64,000 nucleotides of DNA, taken from NCBI RefSeq assembly GCF_000379905.1, contig NZ_KB904060.1, positions 1 through 64,000 of the forward strand, given 5' to 3'. The DNA is from Rodentibacter pneumotropicus DSM 21403. GTDB taxonomy: Bacteria > Pseudomonadota > Gammaproteobacteria > Enterobacterales > Pasteurellaceae. The stretch's first letter is position 1. Every line of letters begins with the position of its first letter. The position numbers and the translations under genes were made by a program. The notes below the pieces were generated by a model. The model searched no databases and was not told the origin of the DNA. It worked only from the letters and a program-made list of their open reading frames with translations. Shown here one piece after another: positions 30,340-42,148 of the stretch.

Positions 30340-31494
30340 TTATGATAATACACTCGGTTTCCATTCCCCATTCACTACGGTAGCTATAACTTCATAATTT
30401 GGGGTAAATACGGCGAGATTAGCGACTTTCCCTTTTTCTACCGAACCTAAACGATCATCTACGCTGATGGCTCGTGCCGGATAAAGATTACTCATACGAA
30501 TTGCTTCCGCAAGGGGGAGCTCGACATATTCCACCGCATTTTTGATGGACTCCATCATCGTAATAGATGCCCCTGCAATAGTGCCGTTAGCATCATAACA
30601 ACGCCCTTCTTTCACATAAATGGTTTTCCCTTCAAAGGTAAAACTTTCCAACTCAGGACTTGCTCCTGCTGCGGCAATAGAATCGGTGACGATACATAAT
30701 TTATCACCTTTGACTTTTTTATCTATTTTTATATTGCCATAATTAACGTGCACACCATCTATAATAATGCCGGTATATACATCAGAATCTAACACTGCAC
30801 CCACTACGCCCATAGCCCGACCGGAACTGATTGGCGACATGGCATTATGTAAATGGGTTGCAAAGGTTGCTCCTTTACGAAACGCCTCTTTAGTCGTTTC
30901 ATAGGTCGCGTTGGAATGTCCGATAGAAACAATGATACCGCTTTTTACAAAATCGGGAATATATTGTGAAGTTGGGTTTTCCGCTGCAATCGTGATCTTA
31001 GTTATCACATCGCCGTTCTCACACAGAAAATCTTTCATTTCAGGTGAGATTTCACGGATATATTCCGGACTATGCACGCCTTTTTTCTCCACACTAATGT
31101 AAGGCCCTTCAATATGTAAGCCGAGCGCTTGGTTTTTATACTTGGTTAAATATTCACGCATCGCTTTGACCGCACTTTTAATGCCTTCGTCCGGTGCGGT
31201 AATAAAGGTGGGTAAGAAACTAGTACAGCCGGATTTTAAATTAGTAGCTTGCATAATTTCCAAGGTTTCTACTGTGGTTTGATCGTTAAACATCACGCCA
31301 CCACAGCCATTGAGTTGGAGATCAATAAAACCTGCGGTTAAATTATTGCCCTGTAAATCAATGGTTTTAATGCCTGATTCAAGTTCATTTTGTGGAATAA
31401 CGGCTTCAATAATCTCCCCGTTAATCACCACTGCAAAATCACGTAATACATCGTATTTTGTGTAAATCACCGAATTAACTAATGCATATTTCAT
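30340..31494 (-). CDS. nagA: N-acetylglucosamine-6-phosphate deacetylase
   Basis: Removes acetate from GlcNAc-6-P to give glucosamine-6-P. The 384 aa are an amidohydrolase: GLHIEGPYIS supplies the metal-binding Glu, GHSNATYE and THLHNAMS the metal-binding histidines, and VTDSIAAAG the catalytic Asp. It is the last gene of the sialic acid operon, 46 bp after nagB, where flux from NanE joins amino-sugar catabolism. Confidence 0.97.
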   Translation of the reverse strand: MKYALVNSVIYTKYDVLRDFAVVINGEIIEAVIPQNELESGIKTIDLQGNNLTAGFIDLQLNGCGGVMFNDQTTVETLEIMQATNLKSGCTSFLPTFITAPDEGIKSAVKAMREYLTKYKNQALGLHIEGPYISVEKKGVHSPEYIREISPEMKDFLCENGDVITKITIAAENPTSQYIPDFVKSGIIVSIGHSNATYETTKEAFRKGATFATHLHNAMSPISSGRAMGVVGAVLDSDVYTGIIIDGVHVNYGNIKIDKKVKGDKLCIVTDSIAAAGASPELESFTFEGKTIYVKEGRCYDANGTIAGASITMMESIKNAVEYVELPLAEAIRMSNLYPARAISVDDRLGSVEKGKVANLAVFTPNYEVIATVVNGEWKPSVLS

Positions 31495-31540
31495 TTTTTC
31501 TTCCCCAAAAATAACCTCACTTTCGTGCGGCGTTGCTGAA

Positions 31541-32347
31541 TTATGATAACACGCTATGAAGAGCTCGTTGCTCTAATTCACTGAAATATTTTACCGTTTT
31601 CACTTTTAATTCTTGCTGTGCGGGTTCATCACATACCAAGATAAAGTGGCGATGCAACTGCAATGCGCTGACCGTCCACATATGATTCACTGCTCCTTCA
31701 ACAGCCGCTTGAACAGCAAGGGCTTTTCGATGCCCGGTGGCAAGAATCATTACTTCTTCTGCATCCAATAAGGTGGCAACCCCAATAGTTAAAGCATACT
31801 TCGGCACTTTATTCACATCATTATCAAAGAAACGGGAATTCGCAATAAGCGTATCTTGCGTCAAGGTTTTAATGCGTGTGCGAGAACTTAATGATGATGC
31901 AGGCTCATTAAAAGCAATATGTCCATCATTTCCCACACCGCCCATAAATAAATTGATTTTTCCGTAAGATTTAATTTTTTCTTCATAACGGCGACATTCT
32001 TTATCGTGATCTTCCGTATTACCGTTCAAAATATTAATATTTTGCGGTTGAATATCGATGTGATTAAAGAAGTTTTTATACATAAAGCTGTGATAACTTT
32101 CAGGGTGATCTTGTGGTAAATCCACGTATTCGTCCATATTGAAAGTCACCACATGTTTAAAACTTACTTCACCTGCTTGATGAAACCTGATCAATTCTTG
32201 ATAGGTTTTTAAGGGCGTACTACCTGTTGGTAAACCCAGCACGAATGGTCGTTCCACCGTTGGTTGAAAATGATTAATTCGCTCAACGATGTGACGTGCT
32301 GCCCAACGACTTACTTGTTCATTTGTTTGTAAAGGGATAAGGCGCAT
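31541..32347 (-). CDS. nagB: glucosamine-6-phosphate deaminase
   Basis: Converts glucosamine-6-P to fructose-6-P and ammonia, delivering sialic acid carbon to glycolysis. The start is the ATG at 32347 (MRLIPLQ), with AAGGAA 9 nt upstream; the frame runs further back but lacks a ribosome site. The 268 aa equal the family length. The active-site segments [17 protein letters not shown] and [14 protein letters not shown] are intact. A palindromic element lies in the 180-bp spacer that separates it from nanA. Confidence 0.97.
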   Translation of the reverse strand: MRLIPLQTNEQVSRWAARHIVERINHFQPTVERPFVLGLPTGSTPLKTYQELIRFHQAGEVSFKHVVTFNMDEYVDLPQDHPESYHSFMYKNFFNHIDIQPQNINILNGNTEDHDKECRRYEEKIKSYGKINLFMGGVGNDGHIAFNEPASSLSSRTRIKTLTQDTLIANSRFFDNDVNKVPKYALTIGVATLLDAEEVMILATGHRKALAVQAAVEGAVNHMWTVSALQLHRHFILVCDEPAQQELKVKTVKYFSELEQRALHSVLS

Positions 32348-32411
32348 AGTAAATTTCCTTATATTCTGACCGCACTTAGTACCTTCGTTGCACAAACTTA
32401 TGCTTTTATAC

Positions 32412-32494
32412 CGTAGGGAGCCACGCCGACACCCATTATAAAATCAAATAACTTCAATAGATTATTAAACGGACGCCGGCGTGGCGTCCCTACG
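32412..32494. repeat. palindromic intergenic element, copy 1
   Basis: An 83-bp element bounded by CGTAGGGAGCCACGCCG and its near-perfect inverse CGGCGTGGCGTCCCTACG (one base missing in one arm). The central AT-rich part (TTATAAAATCAAATAACTTC) matches the reverse complement of the middle of the element at 58735-58816, so the two are copies in opposite orientation. It lies between nanA and nagB within an operon and could act as an mRNA-stabilising or attenuating hairpin. Confidence 0.85.
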
Positions 32495-32527
32495 TTTAAT
32501 TGAATGTACATTTACTAGTGCTATGAT

Positions 32528-33406
32528 TTATAAATATTTTTCTTTTAACTCTTTCGCTTTTGCAAGTTGCTCTGGTGTTGCTTTTACGGTCATCGGTTCA
32601 CGACAATAACCTGCATCTACTCCTTCCAACTTGAGCAATTCTTTAATGGTTAAATACAAACCATTGGATAAAATACCTGCAATCAAGTCATTGGTTACAT
32701 GCTGAACCACTAGGGCTTCTTGAAGTTTGCCCGCTTTAGTTAATTCAAAAATTTGACGGGCACGTACACCATTGACATTAAATGTCGAACCAATCGCTCC
32801 ATCTACACCTAAAGAAGCGGCCGGCAACATCATTTCATCAAAACCGGCCCAAATGAGATGATTTGGATAGGCTTTTTTCAAGCGTTCCAAAAGATAAAAA
32901 TCGCCAGCGGTAAATTTCACACCAAGCACTTTCGGGTTTTTATAAAGTTCGCCGAATTGCTCGATCCCCATATTCACACCAGTTAAGAACGGAATGGAGT
33001 ACACGATCATATTATTACCTGTTTTCTCTATGATAGTGTCGTAATAATGTTTAATTTCAGGAAAGCTGAATTTGTAGTAGAAGGGGGTAACGGCCGATAA
33101 ACAATCGTAGCCTAATTCGGTTGCGTATTGACCTAATTCAACGGCTTCCTGCAAATTGACACTACCCACTTGGGCGATAAGTGCGACTTGATCTTTGACT
33201 TCATCTTTTGCAATGCGGAAAATTTCTTTTTTCTCTACAGTAGAAAGCATAAAATTTTCACCGGTAGAACCGCCCACATATAAGCCGTCCACCTTCATTT
33301 TATCAATGTTATAACGAATAATTTGGCGCAATCCTTTTTCATTAATTGATCCATCTTCGTTGAATGACACTAATAACGCACTGAAAATACCTTTTAAATC
33401 ACGCAT
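32528..33406 (-). CDS. nanA: N-acetylneuraminate lyase
   Basis: Class I aldolase that splits sialic acid into ManNAc and pyruvate. The 292 aa form a DapA-type TIM barrel. The Schiff-base lysine is K164 (GVKFTAGD) and the catalytic tyrosine Y136 (VYSIPF); the carboxylate-binding GGSTGE loop is at 45-50. It lies 9 bp downstream of siaR in the nan operon. Confidence 0.97.
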   Translation of the reverse strand: MRDLKGIFSALLVSFNEDGSINEKGLRQIIRYNIDKMKVDGLYVGGSTGENFMLSTVEKKEIFRIAKDEVKDQVALIAQVGSVNLQEAVELGQYATELGYDCLSAVTPFYYKFSFPEIKHYYDTIIEKTGNNMIVYSIPFLTGVNMGIEQFGELYKNPKVLGVKFTAGDFYLLERLKKAYPNHLIWAGFDEMMLPAASLGVDGAIGSTFNVNGVRARQIFELTKAGKLQEALVVQHVTNDLIAGILSNGLYLTIKELLKLEGVDAGYCREPMTVKATPEQLAKAKELKEKYL

Positions 33407-33415
33407 AATTTTCTC

Positions 33416-34282
33416 CTATTTTATACGTTGCTCAAGAATAACATCGAGCGTTTTTTGCTTTATTGCTATCGCTCTTTCTTGCTCACTTTGCACTAATAAA
33501 GCGTAAATCAAATCTAATACAAAAAGTTGGGCGATTTTAGTACCAATAGAATCCCCCTGTAATTTGCCTTGTTTATTACCATTTACTAATACAAAATCTG
33601 CAGAGCTTGTAATAGGTGAACGTAGGCTATGAGTGATTGCTACTGTAGTAGCCCCATTCTGTTTGGCAATTTTTAACGCATGGGCAGTTTCTTGCGAATA
33701 CCCGGAATGGCTTAATCCTATAGCGACATCCTGTGGTTTTAACAATGCTGCCTGCATATACATAAAATGGTTATTTCCGGTCGCATCCACCTGAAAACCG
33801 ATGCGCATTAATTTATTTTTTGCTTCTTCTGCCGTAATACCCGATGAACCCACACCAAATAAAAAAATACGATTCGCACGGCGTATCGCATTAACGGTCT
33901 CTTCTAACTGATCAAAATCAAGTAAATTAATTGTTTCATCTACTACGTTCATAATGGCAGTTTGTAATTTTTGTGCTGTATGGCGTGAGCTATCGGTAGG
34001 TTCAATATCATTTTCCAGCAATGGGTGCGAGTCATTGTCTTTTGTAGCCAATTCAATGGAAAGCTCTAGCTTAAAATCACTAAACCCTTTAAAGCCTACT
34101 GAACGACAAAAGCGGACGAAAGTTGCTTCTCCCACGCCTAAACTCTCTGCAATTTCGGAAAGCGGATAACCCACAACAAGATCCGGAGAAGTTAAAACAG
34201 TATCGGCAATTTTTTTTTCGGTTTTCGTCAAACTTTGATAAAGTGAGCTTATGGTATTTAAAATATTCCCATTTCTAGTCAT
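33416..34282 (-). CDS. siaR: sialic acid regulator, RpiR family (SiaR/NanR)
   Basis: Transcription factor of 288 aa with an N-terminal RpiR-type helix-turn-helix (about 1-80; SEIAESLGVGEATFVRFCR) and a C-terminal SIS sugar-phosphate domain (about 125-260; FGVGSSGITAEEAKNK). In H. influenzae the homologue represses the divergent nan and sia operons and uses glucosamine-6-P as co-effector. The gene overlaps the end of nanK by 8 bp. A palindrome at 35968-35980 is a likely operator. Confidence 0.93.
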   Translation of the reverse strand: MTRNGNILNTISSLYQSLTKTEKKIADTVLTSPDLVVGYPLSEIAESLGVGEATFVRFCRSVGFKGFSDFKLELSIELATKDNDSHPLLENDIEPTDSSRHTAQKLQTAIMNVVDETINLLDFDQLEETVNAIRRANRIFLFGVGSSGITAEEAKNKLMRIGFQVDATGNNHFMYMQAALLKPQDVAIGLSHSGYSQETAHALKIAKQNGATTVAITHSLRSPITSSADFVLVNGNKQGKLQGDSIGTKIAQLFVLDLIYALLVQSEQERAIAIKQKTLDVILEQRIK

Positions 34283-35177
34283 GGCCTTCTCCTTGCGATG
34301 GTTTGAGCAAGAAATCTTTTACCCAATAGGCCGCGCCCACCAAACCTGCATCTTGTCCGAATTGAGCAGAAATAAGGTCACAATGATAAACTTCCGGCAT
34401 CTTACTCAAAAACTGCTGTATCAAAGGTAAATAACCTTCCGCCAACCCAACACTTCCGCCGATAGCGATTTTCTGCATATCCATAGCAATTTTCAAATCG
34501 GCGACTAAATTAGCAATGGCAAAGGCTGAGCGCGCTACAAGTGCGGTCGCTTTTTCATCATTTTTTCTAAAACGTTCAAAGACTTCTTTCGGAGAGCAAG
34601 GCTCATTCCAAGTAGAAGATACCGTTTCAATGGCACGCCCCGCAGCAATCGACTCCACACAACCGCGACGACCGCAGCCGCATAAGGGACCGTTCGGATC
34701 AGCCAACGTATGACCGATATGCCCTGAGATGCCGTTTGGTTCTGTAAGTAATTGATGATTGACAATTAATCCGCCACCAACCCCTGTTGAAACAGCAATA
34801 AAGGCAAAATTAGCTAATTTATCTCGATCCTGTAATTGATATTCTGCATAAGCTGCCGCTTGCACATCATTTAATAAGCCAATGGGTTTGTCAGTATGAC
34901 GGGCGATACTCGCTTTCAGTGGAAACTCGGCAAGCCCGCCAAGATTTTTAAGATTAAGTGCGGTCAAAATTCCCTGATTTATAATTCCGGTAGAAGCAAC
35001 AGCAACATAATCAAACTGATCGCGATAGCCCATGACTAATTGTGCAATGGATTGATGAAATGCTTCAGCCGCATTATTTTTGGGTGTAGAAATTTGTTGG
35101 CGTTGAGTAACCTCGCCCTCTTGAACAATCGCAGAGGCAATTTTAGTTCCACCAATATCTAAAGCCAAACAGCGCAT
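34275..35177 (-). CDS. nanK: N-acetylmannosamine kinase (ROK family)
   Basis: Phosphorylates ManNAc to ManNAc-6-P. The 300 aa start with the ATP loop LDIGGTKIASA. The ROK zinc motif CGCGRRGCVE and the catalytic GHIGHT segment are present, so unlike some ROK kinases that lost their zinc site this one retains it. It is positioned between nanE and siaR. Confidence 0.96.
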   Translation of the reverse strand: MRCLALDIGGTKIASAIVQEGEVTQRQQISTPKNNAAEAFHQSIAQLVMGYRDQFDYVAVASTGIINQGILTALNLKNLGGLAEFPLKASIARHTDKPIGLLNDVQAAAYAEYQLQDRDKLANFAFIAVSTGVGGGLIVNHQLLTEPNGISGHIGHTLADPNGPLCGCGRRGCVESIAAGRAIETVSSTWNEPCSPKEVFERFRKNDEKATALVARSAFAIANLVADLKIAMDMQKIAIGGSVGLAEGYLPLIQQFLSKMPEVYHCDLISAQFGQDAGLVGAAYWVKDFLLKPSQGEGHD

Positions 35178-35195
35178 AGTAAATCTCTTCCTATC

Positions 35196-35882
35196 TTACT
35201 TTGCAGATTTCACTGCATCGGCAAACCAACCAACAATATGTTCAAGACGAGTTAATGCAGACCCAACCGTCACAAAATCCGCACCTATTTCAATGGCGGT
35301 TTTCGCTAATTCCGGTGTATTGTAACGCCCTTCCGCCATCACCCGACAGCCTGCTGATTTCAAATCTTTCACGAGTTGGTAGTCCGGCTCTTCCGGTACA
35401 ATACCATCGGTATAACCGGACATCGTACTACCGATAATATCAAAGCCAAGTTTTTGACAATATAATCCTTCTTCCAAATTGGAACAGTCCGCCATTGCAA
35501 GACAACCTAATTCATGGATTTTTTTGACCGCACTTTCTAAATCAACAGGGCGGGGACGATGGGTTCCGTCCACAGCGATAATATCAGCTCCGGCATTCGC
35601 CAAGGCTTCAATATCCTGTAAGAAAGGCGTAATACGAATCGGGCTATCTGCTAAATCACGTTTCACAATGCCAATAATCGGTGCGCTTACGACAGCTCGG
35701 GTGGCGGCTAAATTTTCTACGCCTTCAATACGAATCCCTGCAGCACCGCCAATAATAGAGGCTTGCGCCATAGCTGCAACAATTTCGGGTTTATCCATAG
35801 GACCGTCATCTACGGGCTGACAAGAGGCTATTAAACCGTTTTGAATCTGTTGGAAAACTTGTTCTTGTGTCAATCTAGACAT
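35196..35882 (-). CDS. nanE: N-acetylmannosamine-6-phosphate 2-epimerase
   Basis: Converts ManNAc-6-P to GlcNAc-6-P, linking sialic acid to the Nag pathway. The 228 aa form a TIM barrel with [17 protein letters not shown] and [10 protein letters not shown] near the active site. First gene of the leftward operon; its start faces siaP across 315 bp of regulatory DNA. Confidence 0.96.
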   Translation of the reverse strand: MSRLTQEQVFQQIQNGLIASCQPVDDGPMDKPEIVAAMAQASIIGGAAGIRIEGVENLAATRAVVSAPIIGIVKRDLADSPIRITPFLQDIEALANAGADIIAVDGTHRPRPVDLESAVKKIHELGCLAMADCSNLEEGLYCQKLGFDIIGSTMSGYTDGIVPEEPDYQLVKDLKSAGCRVMAEGRYNTPELAKTAIEIGADFVTVGSALTRLEHIVGWFADAVKSAK

Positions 35883-35967
35883 AATAGAGACTCCTCGTTT
35901 TTATTCGGATAGGCTTTAGCCGAAATCGCTAAAGTCTCACTTTTTCATCATTGATGAGCATTATATA

Positions 35968-35980
35968 GAAATGATATTTC
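35968..35980. promoter_or_regulatory. candidate SiaR operator
   Basis: GAAAT-GAT-ATTTC is a perfect 5-3-5 inverted repeat in the nanE-siaP spacer. SiaR is encoded in the leftward operon and its homologue is known to bind between these operons. The assignment to this exact palindrome is inference. Confidence 0.5.
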
Positions 35981-36015
35981 ATTTTAAATTTATTTTTGAA
36001 GTATTTTTTCTTAAA

Positions 36016-36031
36016 TGTGATCTATGTCTCA
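36016..36031 (+). promoter_or_regulatory. candidate CRP site for nan/sia control
   Basis: TGTGA-TCTATG-TCTCA matches the CRP consensus at 9 of 10 positions. CRP activation of the sialic acid transporter genes is established in H. influenzae, and crp itself lies at 42337-43014. Confidence 0.65.
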
Positions 36032-36053
36032 AATTTGAAATAAAACTCCATAA

Positions 36054-37181
<1,128 letters not shown>

Positions 37182-37257
37182 CTAACTTTGAATGCACCTC
37201 TTACCCGGTGCATTCAATTCCGTCCCTCTCTTTTCGTCTTCGTTCATGGAGTGAAGC

Positions 37258-39108
37258 ATGAAAATTTTTAATAAATTGGAAGAATGGCTTGGTGGCGCTC
37301 TATTTCTCGTCATTTTTTGCATTCTTATCGCCCAGATCCTTTCTAGACAGGTATTTCAAGCTCCCCTAATTTGGAGTGAAGAGCTCGCCAAACTACTTTT
37401 TGTGTATGTCGGGATGCTTGGAATTAGCGTTGCGGTCAGAAAACAAGAACATGTTTACATTGATTTTCTAACTAATTTAATGCCTGCCAAAGTGAGAAAA
37501 ATCTCAAATACTTTTGTGCAACTTATTATTTTTGTCTGTATTTTCTTTTTTATTCATTTTGGTATCCGAAGCTTTAACAGCGCCTCTTTCCCGATTGATG
37601 CGTTAGGCGGTATTTCAGAGAAATGGATTTTCGCTGCTTTACCCGTTATTGCAGCATTGATGATGATCCGCTTTTTTCAAGCTCAAGCACAAAATTTCAA
37701 GGAAGATAAAAGCTATTTACCGGTCAGCTTTTTCATTATAAGTGCGGTCATTTTATTGGCAATTTTATTTTTTGCGCCGGATTGGTTTAAAGTTTTACGT
37801 ATTACAAGCTATGTAAAACCGGGTTCGAGTGCCGTCTATGTTGCCTTACTTGTATGGCTTATCATTATGTTCTTAGGAGTACCTGTGGGTTGGTCACTTT
37901 TCATTGCAAGTCTCCTCTATTTCACAATGACCCGCTGGAATGTGGTTAATTCAGCATCAGACAAATTAGTATATAGCCTGAATAGTTTCCCATTACTTGC
38001 CGTACCATTTTATATTCTAACCGGTATTTTAATGAATACGGGGGGAATAACCAAACGCATCTTTAACTTTGCCAAAGCCTTGCTTGGACACTATACCGGA
38101 GGAATGGGACATGTAAATATTGGCGCAAGTTTACTATTTTCGGGGATGTCCGGCTCTGCCCTAGCAGATGCCGGTGGTTTAGGACAACTGGAAATTAAAG
38201 CAATGCGCGATGCCGGCTATGATGATGATATTTGTGGTGGAATCACTGCAGCCTCTTGCATTATCGGTCCTTTAGTACCGCCAAGTATTGCAATGATTAT
38301 TTATGGTGTTATTGCTAATGAATCCATTGCTAAACTCTTTATTGCAGGTTTCGTGCCGGGAGTATTAGTCACTATCGCCCTCATGGCAATGAACTATTAT
38401 GTGGCTAAAAAACGTGGCTATCCAAGAACACCAAAAGCCAGTCGTGCCGAACTATGCGATTCATTTAAACGTGCTTTCTGGGCAATTTTAACCCCAATAT
38501 TGATTATTGGCGGCATTTTTTCCGGTTTATTCAGCCCAACAGAATCTGCCGTCGTTGCAGCAGCTTATTCCGTGATTATCGGTAAATTTGTCTATAAAGA
38601 ACTCACCCTAAAAATGCTTTTCAACAGTTGTGTCGAAGCTATGGCAATTACCGGTGTGGTTGCATTAATGATTATGACAGTCACTTTCTTCGGCGATATG
38701 ATCGCCCGTGAACAAGTGGCAATGCGAATTGCCGATGTTTTTGTTGCCGTTGCAGATTCACCATTAATGGTGTTAGTGATGATAAACGCTTTGTTGCTCT
38801 TCCTCGGTATGTTTATTGATGCCTTGGCATTGCAATTCTTAGTGCTCCCAATGCTTATTCCAATTGCGATGCAATTTAATATTGACCTCGTGTTCTTTGG
38901 TGTGATGACGACCTTAAATATGATGATCGGTATCTTAACACCGCCAATGGGAATGGCTCTCTTTGTGGTAGCACGAGTGGGCAATATGTCGGTCTCAACC
39001 GTAACAAAAGGGGTATTACCTTTCTTAATCCCGATTTTTGTTACTTTGATTCTCATTACAATTTTTCCACAAATTATTACTTTTATACCGAATCTGTTGA
39101 TTCCATAA
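37258..39108 (+). CDS. siaT: sialic acid TRAP transporter, fused small and large membrane subunits
   Basis: Sodium-dependent secondary transporter in the inner membrane. The 616 aa fuse a DctQ-like domain (about 1-165, four membrane spans) to a DctM-like domain (about 190-616, about 12 spans), joined by one extra helix; this natural QM fusion is typical of Haemophilus SiaT. Conserved DctM features such as SGSALAD and [14 protein letters not shown] are present. ATG at 37258 with TGGAGTG upstream. Confidence 0.96.
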   Translation: MKIFNKLEEWLGGALFLVIFCILIAQILSRQVFQAPLIWSEELAKLLFVYVGMLGISVAVRKQEHVYIDFLTNLMPAKVRKISNTFVQLIIFVCIFFFIHFGIRSFNSASFPIDALGGISEKWIFAALPVIAALMMIRFFQAQAQNFKEDKSYLPVSFFIISAVILLAILFFAPDWFKVLRITSYVKPGSSAVYVALLVWLIIMFLGVPVGWSLFIASLLYFTMTRWNVVNSASDKLVYSLNSFPLLAVPFYILTGILMNTGGITKRIFNFAKALLGHYTGGMGHVNIGASLLFSGMSGSALADAGGLGQLEIKAMRDAGYDDDICGGITAASCIIGPLVPPSIAMIIYGVIANESIAKLFIAGFVPGVLVTIALMAMNYYVAKKRGYPRTPKASRAELCDSFKRAFWAILTPILIIGGIFSGLFSPTESAVVAAAYSVIIGKFVYKELTLKMLFNSCVEAMAITGVVALMIMTVTFFGDMIAREQVAMRIADVFVAVADSPLMVLVMINALLLFLGMFIDALALQFLVLPMLIPIAMQFNIDLVFFGVMTTLNMMIGILTPPMGMALFVVARVGNMSVSTVTKGVLPFLIPIFVTLILITIFPQIITFIPNLLIP

Positions 39109-39111
39109 AAA

Positions 39112-39153
39112 GAAGTGCGGTTGAAAATCCTCTCGTTTTTCGACCGCACTTTT
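39112..39153. terminator. uptake-signal hairpin between siaT and nanM
   Basis: GAAGTGCGGTTGAAAA pairs with TTTTCGACCGCACTTTT, followed by AATCATT. It sits 3-45 bp after siaT and may reduce, but probably not abolish, transcription into nanM. Confidence 0.6.
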
Positions 39154-39217
39154 AATCATTCAATTCTATTCAATGCCGTTTTATGAATAGCAAACCATTA
39201 CTCAAATGAGGTTTATT

Positions 39218-40345
39218 ATGACATTAACAAAAACAGCATTATGCACCGCACTTTTCGCTACCGTAACATTTTCCGCAAACATTCACGCCTACCCTGCTCT
39301 TCCCGTCGGGATTAAAAGCGGTGCCGGCGCTTTAATCGGAGACACCGTTTATGTGGGATTAGGCTCAGGTGGTGATAAATTCTACTCCCTTAACTTAAAA
39401 GATCCGACCGCACAATGGCAAGAAATTGCCAGCTTTCCAGGTGGGGAACGTAATCAACCTGTCGCGGCAGCTGTAGATGGAAAACTTTATGTACTTGGCG
39501 GCTTACAAAAAAATGAAAAAGGCGAGCTTCAACTGGTCAATGATGCCTACCAATACAATCCGACAGACAATACTTGGATGAAACTCCCAACCCGTTCACC
39601 ACGAGGTTTAGTCGGATCATCCGGAGCTTCACACGGTGACAAAATTTATATTATCGGTGGATCTAATCTTTCTATCTTTAATGGTTTCTTCCAAGATACA
39701 GTGGCTGCCGGCGAAGATAAAATGAAAAAAGATAACATCACAGCTGCCTATTTCAACCAACGTCCGGAAGATTATTTCTTTACCACGGAATTATTAAGCT
39801 ATGAGCCTTCAACAAATAAATGGCGTCATGAAGGTCAAGTGCCATTCTCCGGTAGAGCCGGTGCGGCATTTACTATTCAAAACAATGATTTAATGGTCGT
39901 GAATGGGGAAATTAAACCCGGACTTCGCACTGCAGAAACACACCAAGGTCAATTCACTGCCAAAGGGGTGAAATGGAAAAACCTACCGGATTTACCGGCA
40001 CCAAAAGGCAAAAGCCAAGATGGTTTAGCCGGTGCGATGGCGGGTTATAGCCATGGAAATTATTTAGTGACCGGAGGAGCAAACTTCCCAGGTTCTGTTA
40101 AACAATTTAAAGAAGGTATGCTACACGCCCACAAAGGTTTAAGCAAAACATGGCATAAGGAGATTTATACCTTAAATAATGGAAAATGGCATATTATTGG
40201 TGAGCTACCAATGAATATCGGTTATGGATTATCCGTTTCTTATGATAATAAAGTGCTATTAATTGGTGGTGAAACCGATGGAGGAAAAGCCTTAAACTCC
40301 GTAAAAGCATTAAGTTATGACGGTAAAAAATTAACAGTGGAATAA
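39218..40345 (+). CDS. nanM: N-acetylneuraminate epimerase (mutarotase)
   Basis: Periplasmic kelch-repeat enzyme that converts the alpha anomer of sialic acid released by sialidases to the beta form bound by SiaP. The start at 39218 follows TGAGG. The 375 aa have a signal peptide ending at about ANIHA (residue 24) and repeated kelch blades ([43 protein letters not shown]). Its position after siaPT and before nagE extends the sialic acid cluster. Confidence 0.93.
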   Translation: MTLTKTALCTALFATVTFSANIHAYPALPVGIKSGAGALIGDTVYVGLGSGGDKFYSLNLKDPTAQWQEIASFPGGERNQPVAAAVDGKLYVLGGLQKNEKGELQLVNDAYQYNPTDNTWMKLPTRSPRGLVGSSGASHGDKIYIIGGSNLSIFNGFFQDTVAAGEDKMKKDNITAAYFNQRPEDYFFTTELLSYEPSTNKWRHEGQVPFSGRAGAAFTIQNNDLMVVNGEIKPGLRTAETHQGQFTAKGVKWKNLPDLPAPKGKSQDGLAGAMAGYSHGNYLVTGGANFPGSVKQFKEGMLHAHKGLSKTWHKEIYTLNNGKWHIIGELPMNIGYGLSVSYDNKVLLIGGETDGGKALNSVKALSYDGKKLTVE

Positions 40346-40420
40346 TCACTAATAAAATACAAGAAATAGCTTGTGAATACCTCATTCACAAGCGGTTAAT
40401 AAAAAATCGAAGGAGGATTT

Positions 40421-41887
40421 ATGAGCATTCTTGGTTATGCGCAAAAAATCGGGCAGGCATTGATGGTTCCTGTAGCCGCATTACCCGCCGCCGCATTATT
40501 AATGGGGATCGGTTACTGGCTGGACCCTGACGGTTGGGGAACCAACAGTCAATTAGCTGCATTATTAATCAAATCAGGGGCGGCGATTATTGATAATATG
40601 GGCTTATTATTCGCCGTTGGTGTGGCTTTTGGTTTATCAAAAGACAAACACGGTTCAGCCGCTCTTTCCGGTTTAGTGGGTTTTTATGTCGTCACCACCT
40701 TGCTTTCACCGGGCGGTGTTGCACAACTACAACATATTGACCCAAGCCAAGTCCCCGCCGCTTTTAGCAAAATTAACAATCAATTTGTCGGGATCTTAAT
40801 AGGTGTTATTTCTGCCGAACTTTATAATCGTTTCTATCAAGTGGAATTACCAAAAGCCCTTTCCTTCTTTAGTGGAAAACGCCTTGTCCCTATTGTAGTT
40901 GCTTTTGTTATGATCGCTATTTCTTTTGTTCTCCTCTATGTTTGGCCACATATTTTTAATGCGCTTGTTTCTTTCGGTGAATCCATTAAAGATTTAGGTG
41001 CTATTGGTGCGGGAATTTATGGTTTCTTTAATCGTTTACTTATTTCCGTGGGCTTACACCACGCATTAAATTCTGTATTCTGGTTTGATGTAGCCGGAAT
41101 TAACGATATTCCAAACTTCCTCGGTGGGGCAAAATCCCTTGCTGAAGGAACTGCAACCCTAGGTGTGACAGGGATGTATCAAGCGGGTTTCTTCCCTGTT
41201 ATGATGTTTGGTTTACCGGGCGCCGCATTGGCTATTTATCACAGTGCTAAGCCAAGCCAAAAAGCCAAAGTGGCATCAATTATGTTGGCTGCGGCGTTTG
41301 CTTCATTCTTCACAGGAATCACCGAACCGCTTGAATTTTCATTTATGTTCGTGGCACCGATTCTTTATGTCATTCACGCACTCTTAACCGGTATTTCCGT
41401 ATTTATTGCAGCAAGTATGCACTGGATTGCGGGTTTTGGTTTCAGTGCGGGTTTAGTAGATATGGCTCTTTCCTCTCGCAATCCACTCGCAGTGAATTGG
41501 TATATGCTCATTATACAAGGCGTGGTCTTCTTTGCGATTTACTATGTGATGTTCCGCACGGCAATCAAGATCTTCAACCTCAAAACCCTTGGACGCGAAG
41601 AGCAAGAAGAATTTCTAGAGGAATCTCCCGCAACAACCACCTCTTCTCGTGAAGAAAAAGCAATTAAATTTATTGAGGCATTGGGTGGAAAAGAAAATTT
41701 CAAAAATATTGATGCTTGCATTACCCGATTACGTTTAACTTTAGTTGATCAAAATAACATTAATGAAGATCAACTAAAGTCATTAGGTTCAAAAGGCACT
41801 GTAAAAATTGGCAATGATGGATTGCAGGTTATATTAGGACCTGAAGCAGAACTAGTGGCTGAAGCAATTAAGCGTCAAATCCATTAA
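40421..41887 (+). CDS. nagE: PTS EIICB component, N-acetylglucosamine type
   Basis: Predicted phosphotransferase-system permease of 488 aa. Residues 1 to about 375 form the glucose-superfamily EIIC domain (MVPVAALPAAALLMGIGYW, GITEPLEFSFMF). About 405-488 are the EIIB domain with phospho-cysteine C433 in DACITRLRL. No EIIA domain is attached, so it must borrow a soluble EIIA such as Crr. Similarity and position beside nagA/nagB favour GlcNAc as the substrate; glucose or another amino sugar cannot be excluded. It has a very strong RBS (GAAGGAGG) 75 bp after nanM. H. influenzae Rd lacks a GlcNAc PTS, as far as I recall. Confidence 0.85.
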   Translation: MSILGYAQKIGQALMVPVAALPAAALLMGIGYWLDPDGWGTNSQLAALLIKSGAAIIDNMGLLFAVGVAFGLSKDKHGSAALSGLVGFYVVTTLLSPGGVAQLQHIDPSQVPAAFSKINNQFVGILIGVISAELYNRFYQVELPKALSFFSGKRLVPIVVAFVMIAISFVLLYVWPHIFNALVSFGESIKDLGAIGAGIYGFFNRLLISVGLHHALNSVFWFDVAGINDIPNFLGGAKSLAEGTATLGVTGMYQAGFFPVMMFGLPGAALAIYHSAKPSQKAKVASIMLAAAFASFFTGITEPLEFSFMFVAPILYVIHALLTGISVFIAASMHWIAGFGFSAGLVDMALSSRNPLAVNWYMLIIQGVVFFAIYYVMFRTAIKIFNLKTLGREEQEEFLEESPATTTSSREEKAIKFIEALGGKENFKNIDACITRLRLTLVDQNNINEDQLKSLGSKGTVKIGNDGLQVILGPEAELVAEAIKRQIH

Positions 41888-41911
41888 TAAGAAAATAACT
41901 ACTGAGCATAC

Positions 41912-41943
41912 ATACCGTTCAAACTCTTGAGCGGTATTTTTTT
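41912..41943 (+). terminator. nagE terminator
   Basis: ATACCGTTC and GAGCGGTAT form an imperfect 9-bp stem followed by eight T residues, 25 bp after the nagE stop. Confidence 0.88.
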
Positions 41944-42028
41944 ATAAAAAATTAAGAAAAACCACTCGATAAGAGTATTTTAGGAAATATTAGAATTTTG
42001 GAAAATATCTGAGAATCTACTGGACTAT

Positions 42029-42122
42029 GCTAGGGTGGTGAACTAAGCAGAATTGGTCTTAACAGCAAGTGGCTTACTGTACGCATCCTTGCGGAATTTC
42101 TACCTAGCTCACCATAGAGGTG
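42029..42122 (-). other. structured intergenic region, extension of the small RNA locus
   Basis: On the minus strand four pairings can be drawn: CACC/GGTG (42110-42122), TCC-GCAA-GGA with a GNRA loop (42086-42095), ACAGTAAG/CTTGCTGT (42062-42080) and an enclosing GGTGAGCTA/TAGTTCACC (42105-42113 with 42037-42045). Two positions pair as G-U on the minus strand but would be A-C mismatches on the plus strand, pointing to minus-strand transcription. TAAGCCACTT here can also pair with AAGTGGCTTA in the small RNA. Confidence 0.45.
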
Positions 42123-42148
42123 TTCTAGTCTGCGCAACATAAAACAAT

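Noticed and set aside
38592-39149. 185-aa minus-strand frame opposite the end of siaT
   Set aside because: Antisense shadow of membrane-protein codons, rich in Ile/Lys/Thr, with no start signals or family features.
42030-42140. A 36-aa minus-strand frame (MLRRLEHLYGEL...) in the crp-nagE spacer
   Set aside because: No ribosome binding site, lies past the putative terminator, and the DNA is better explained by RNA pairings. I could not exclude a small peptide completely.
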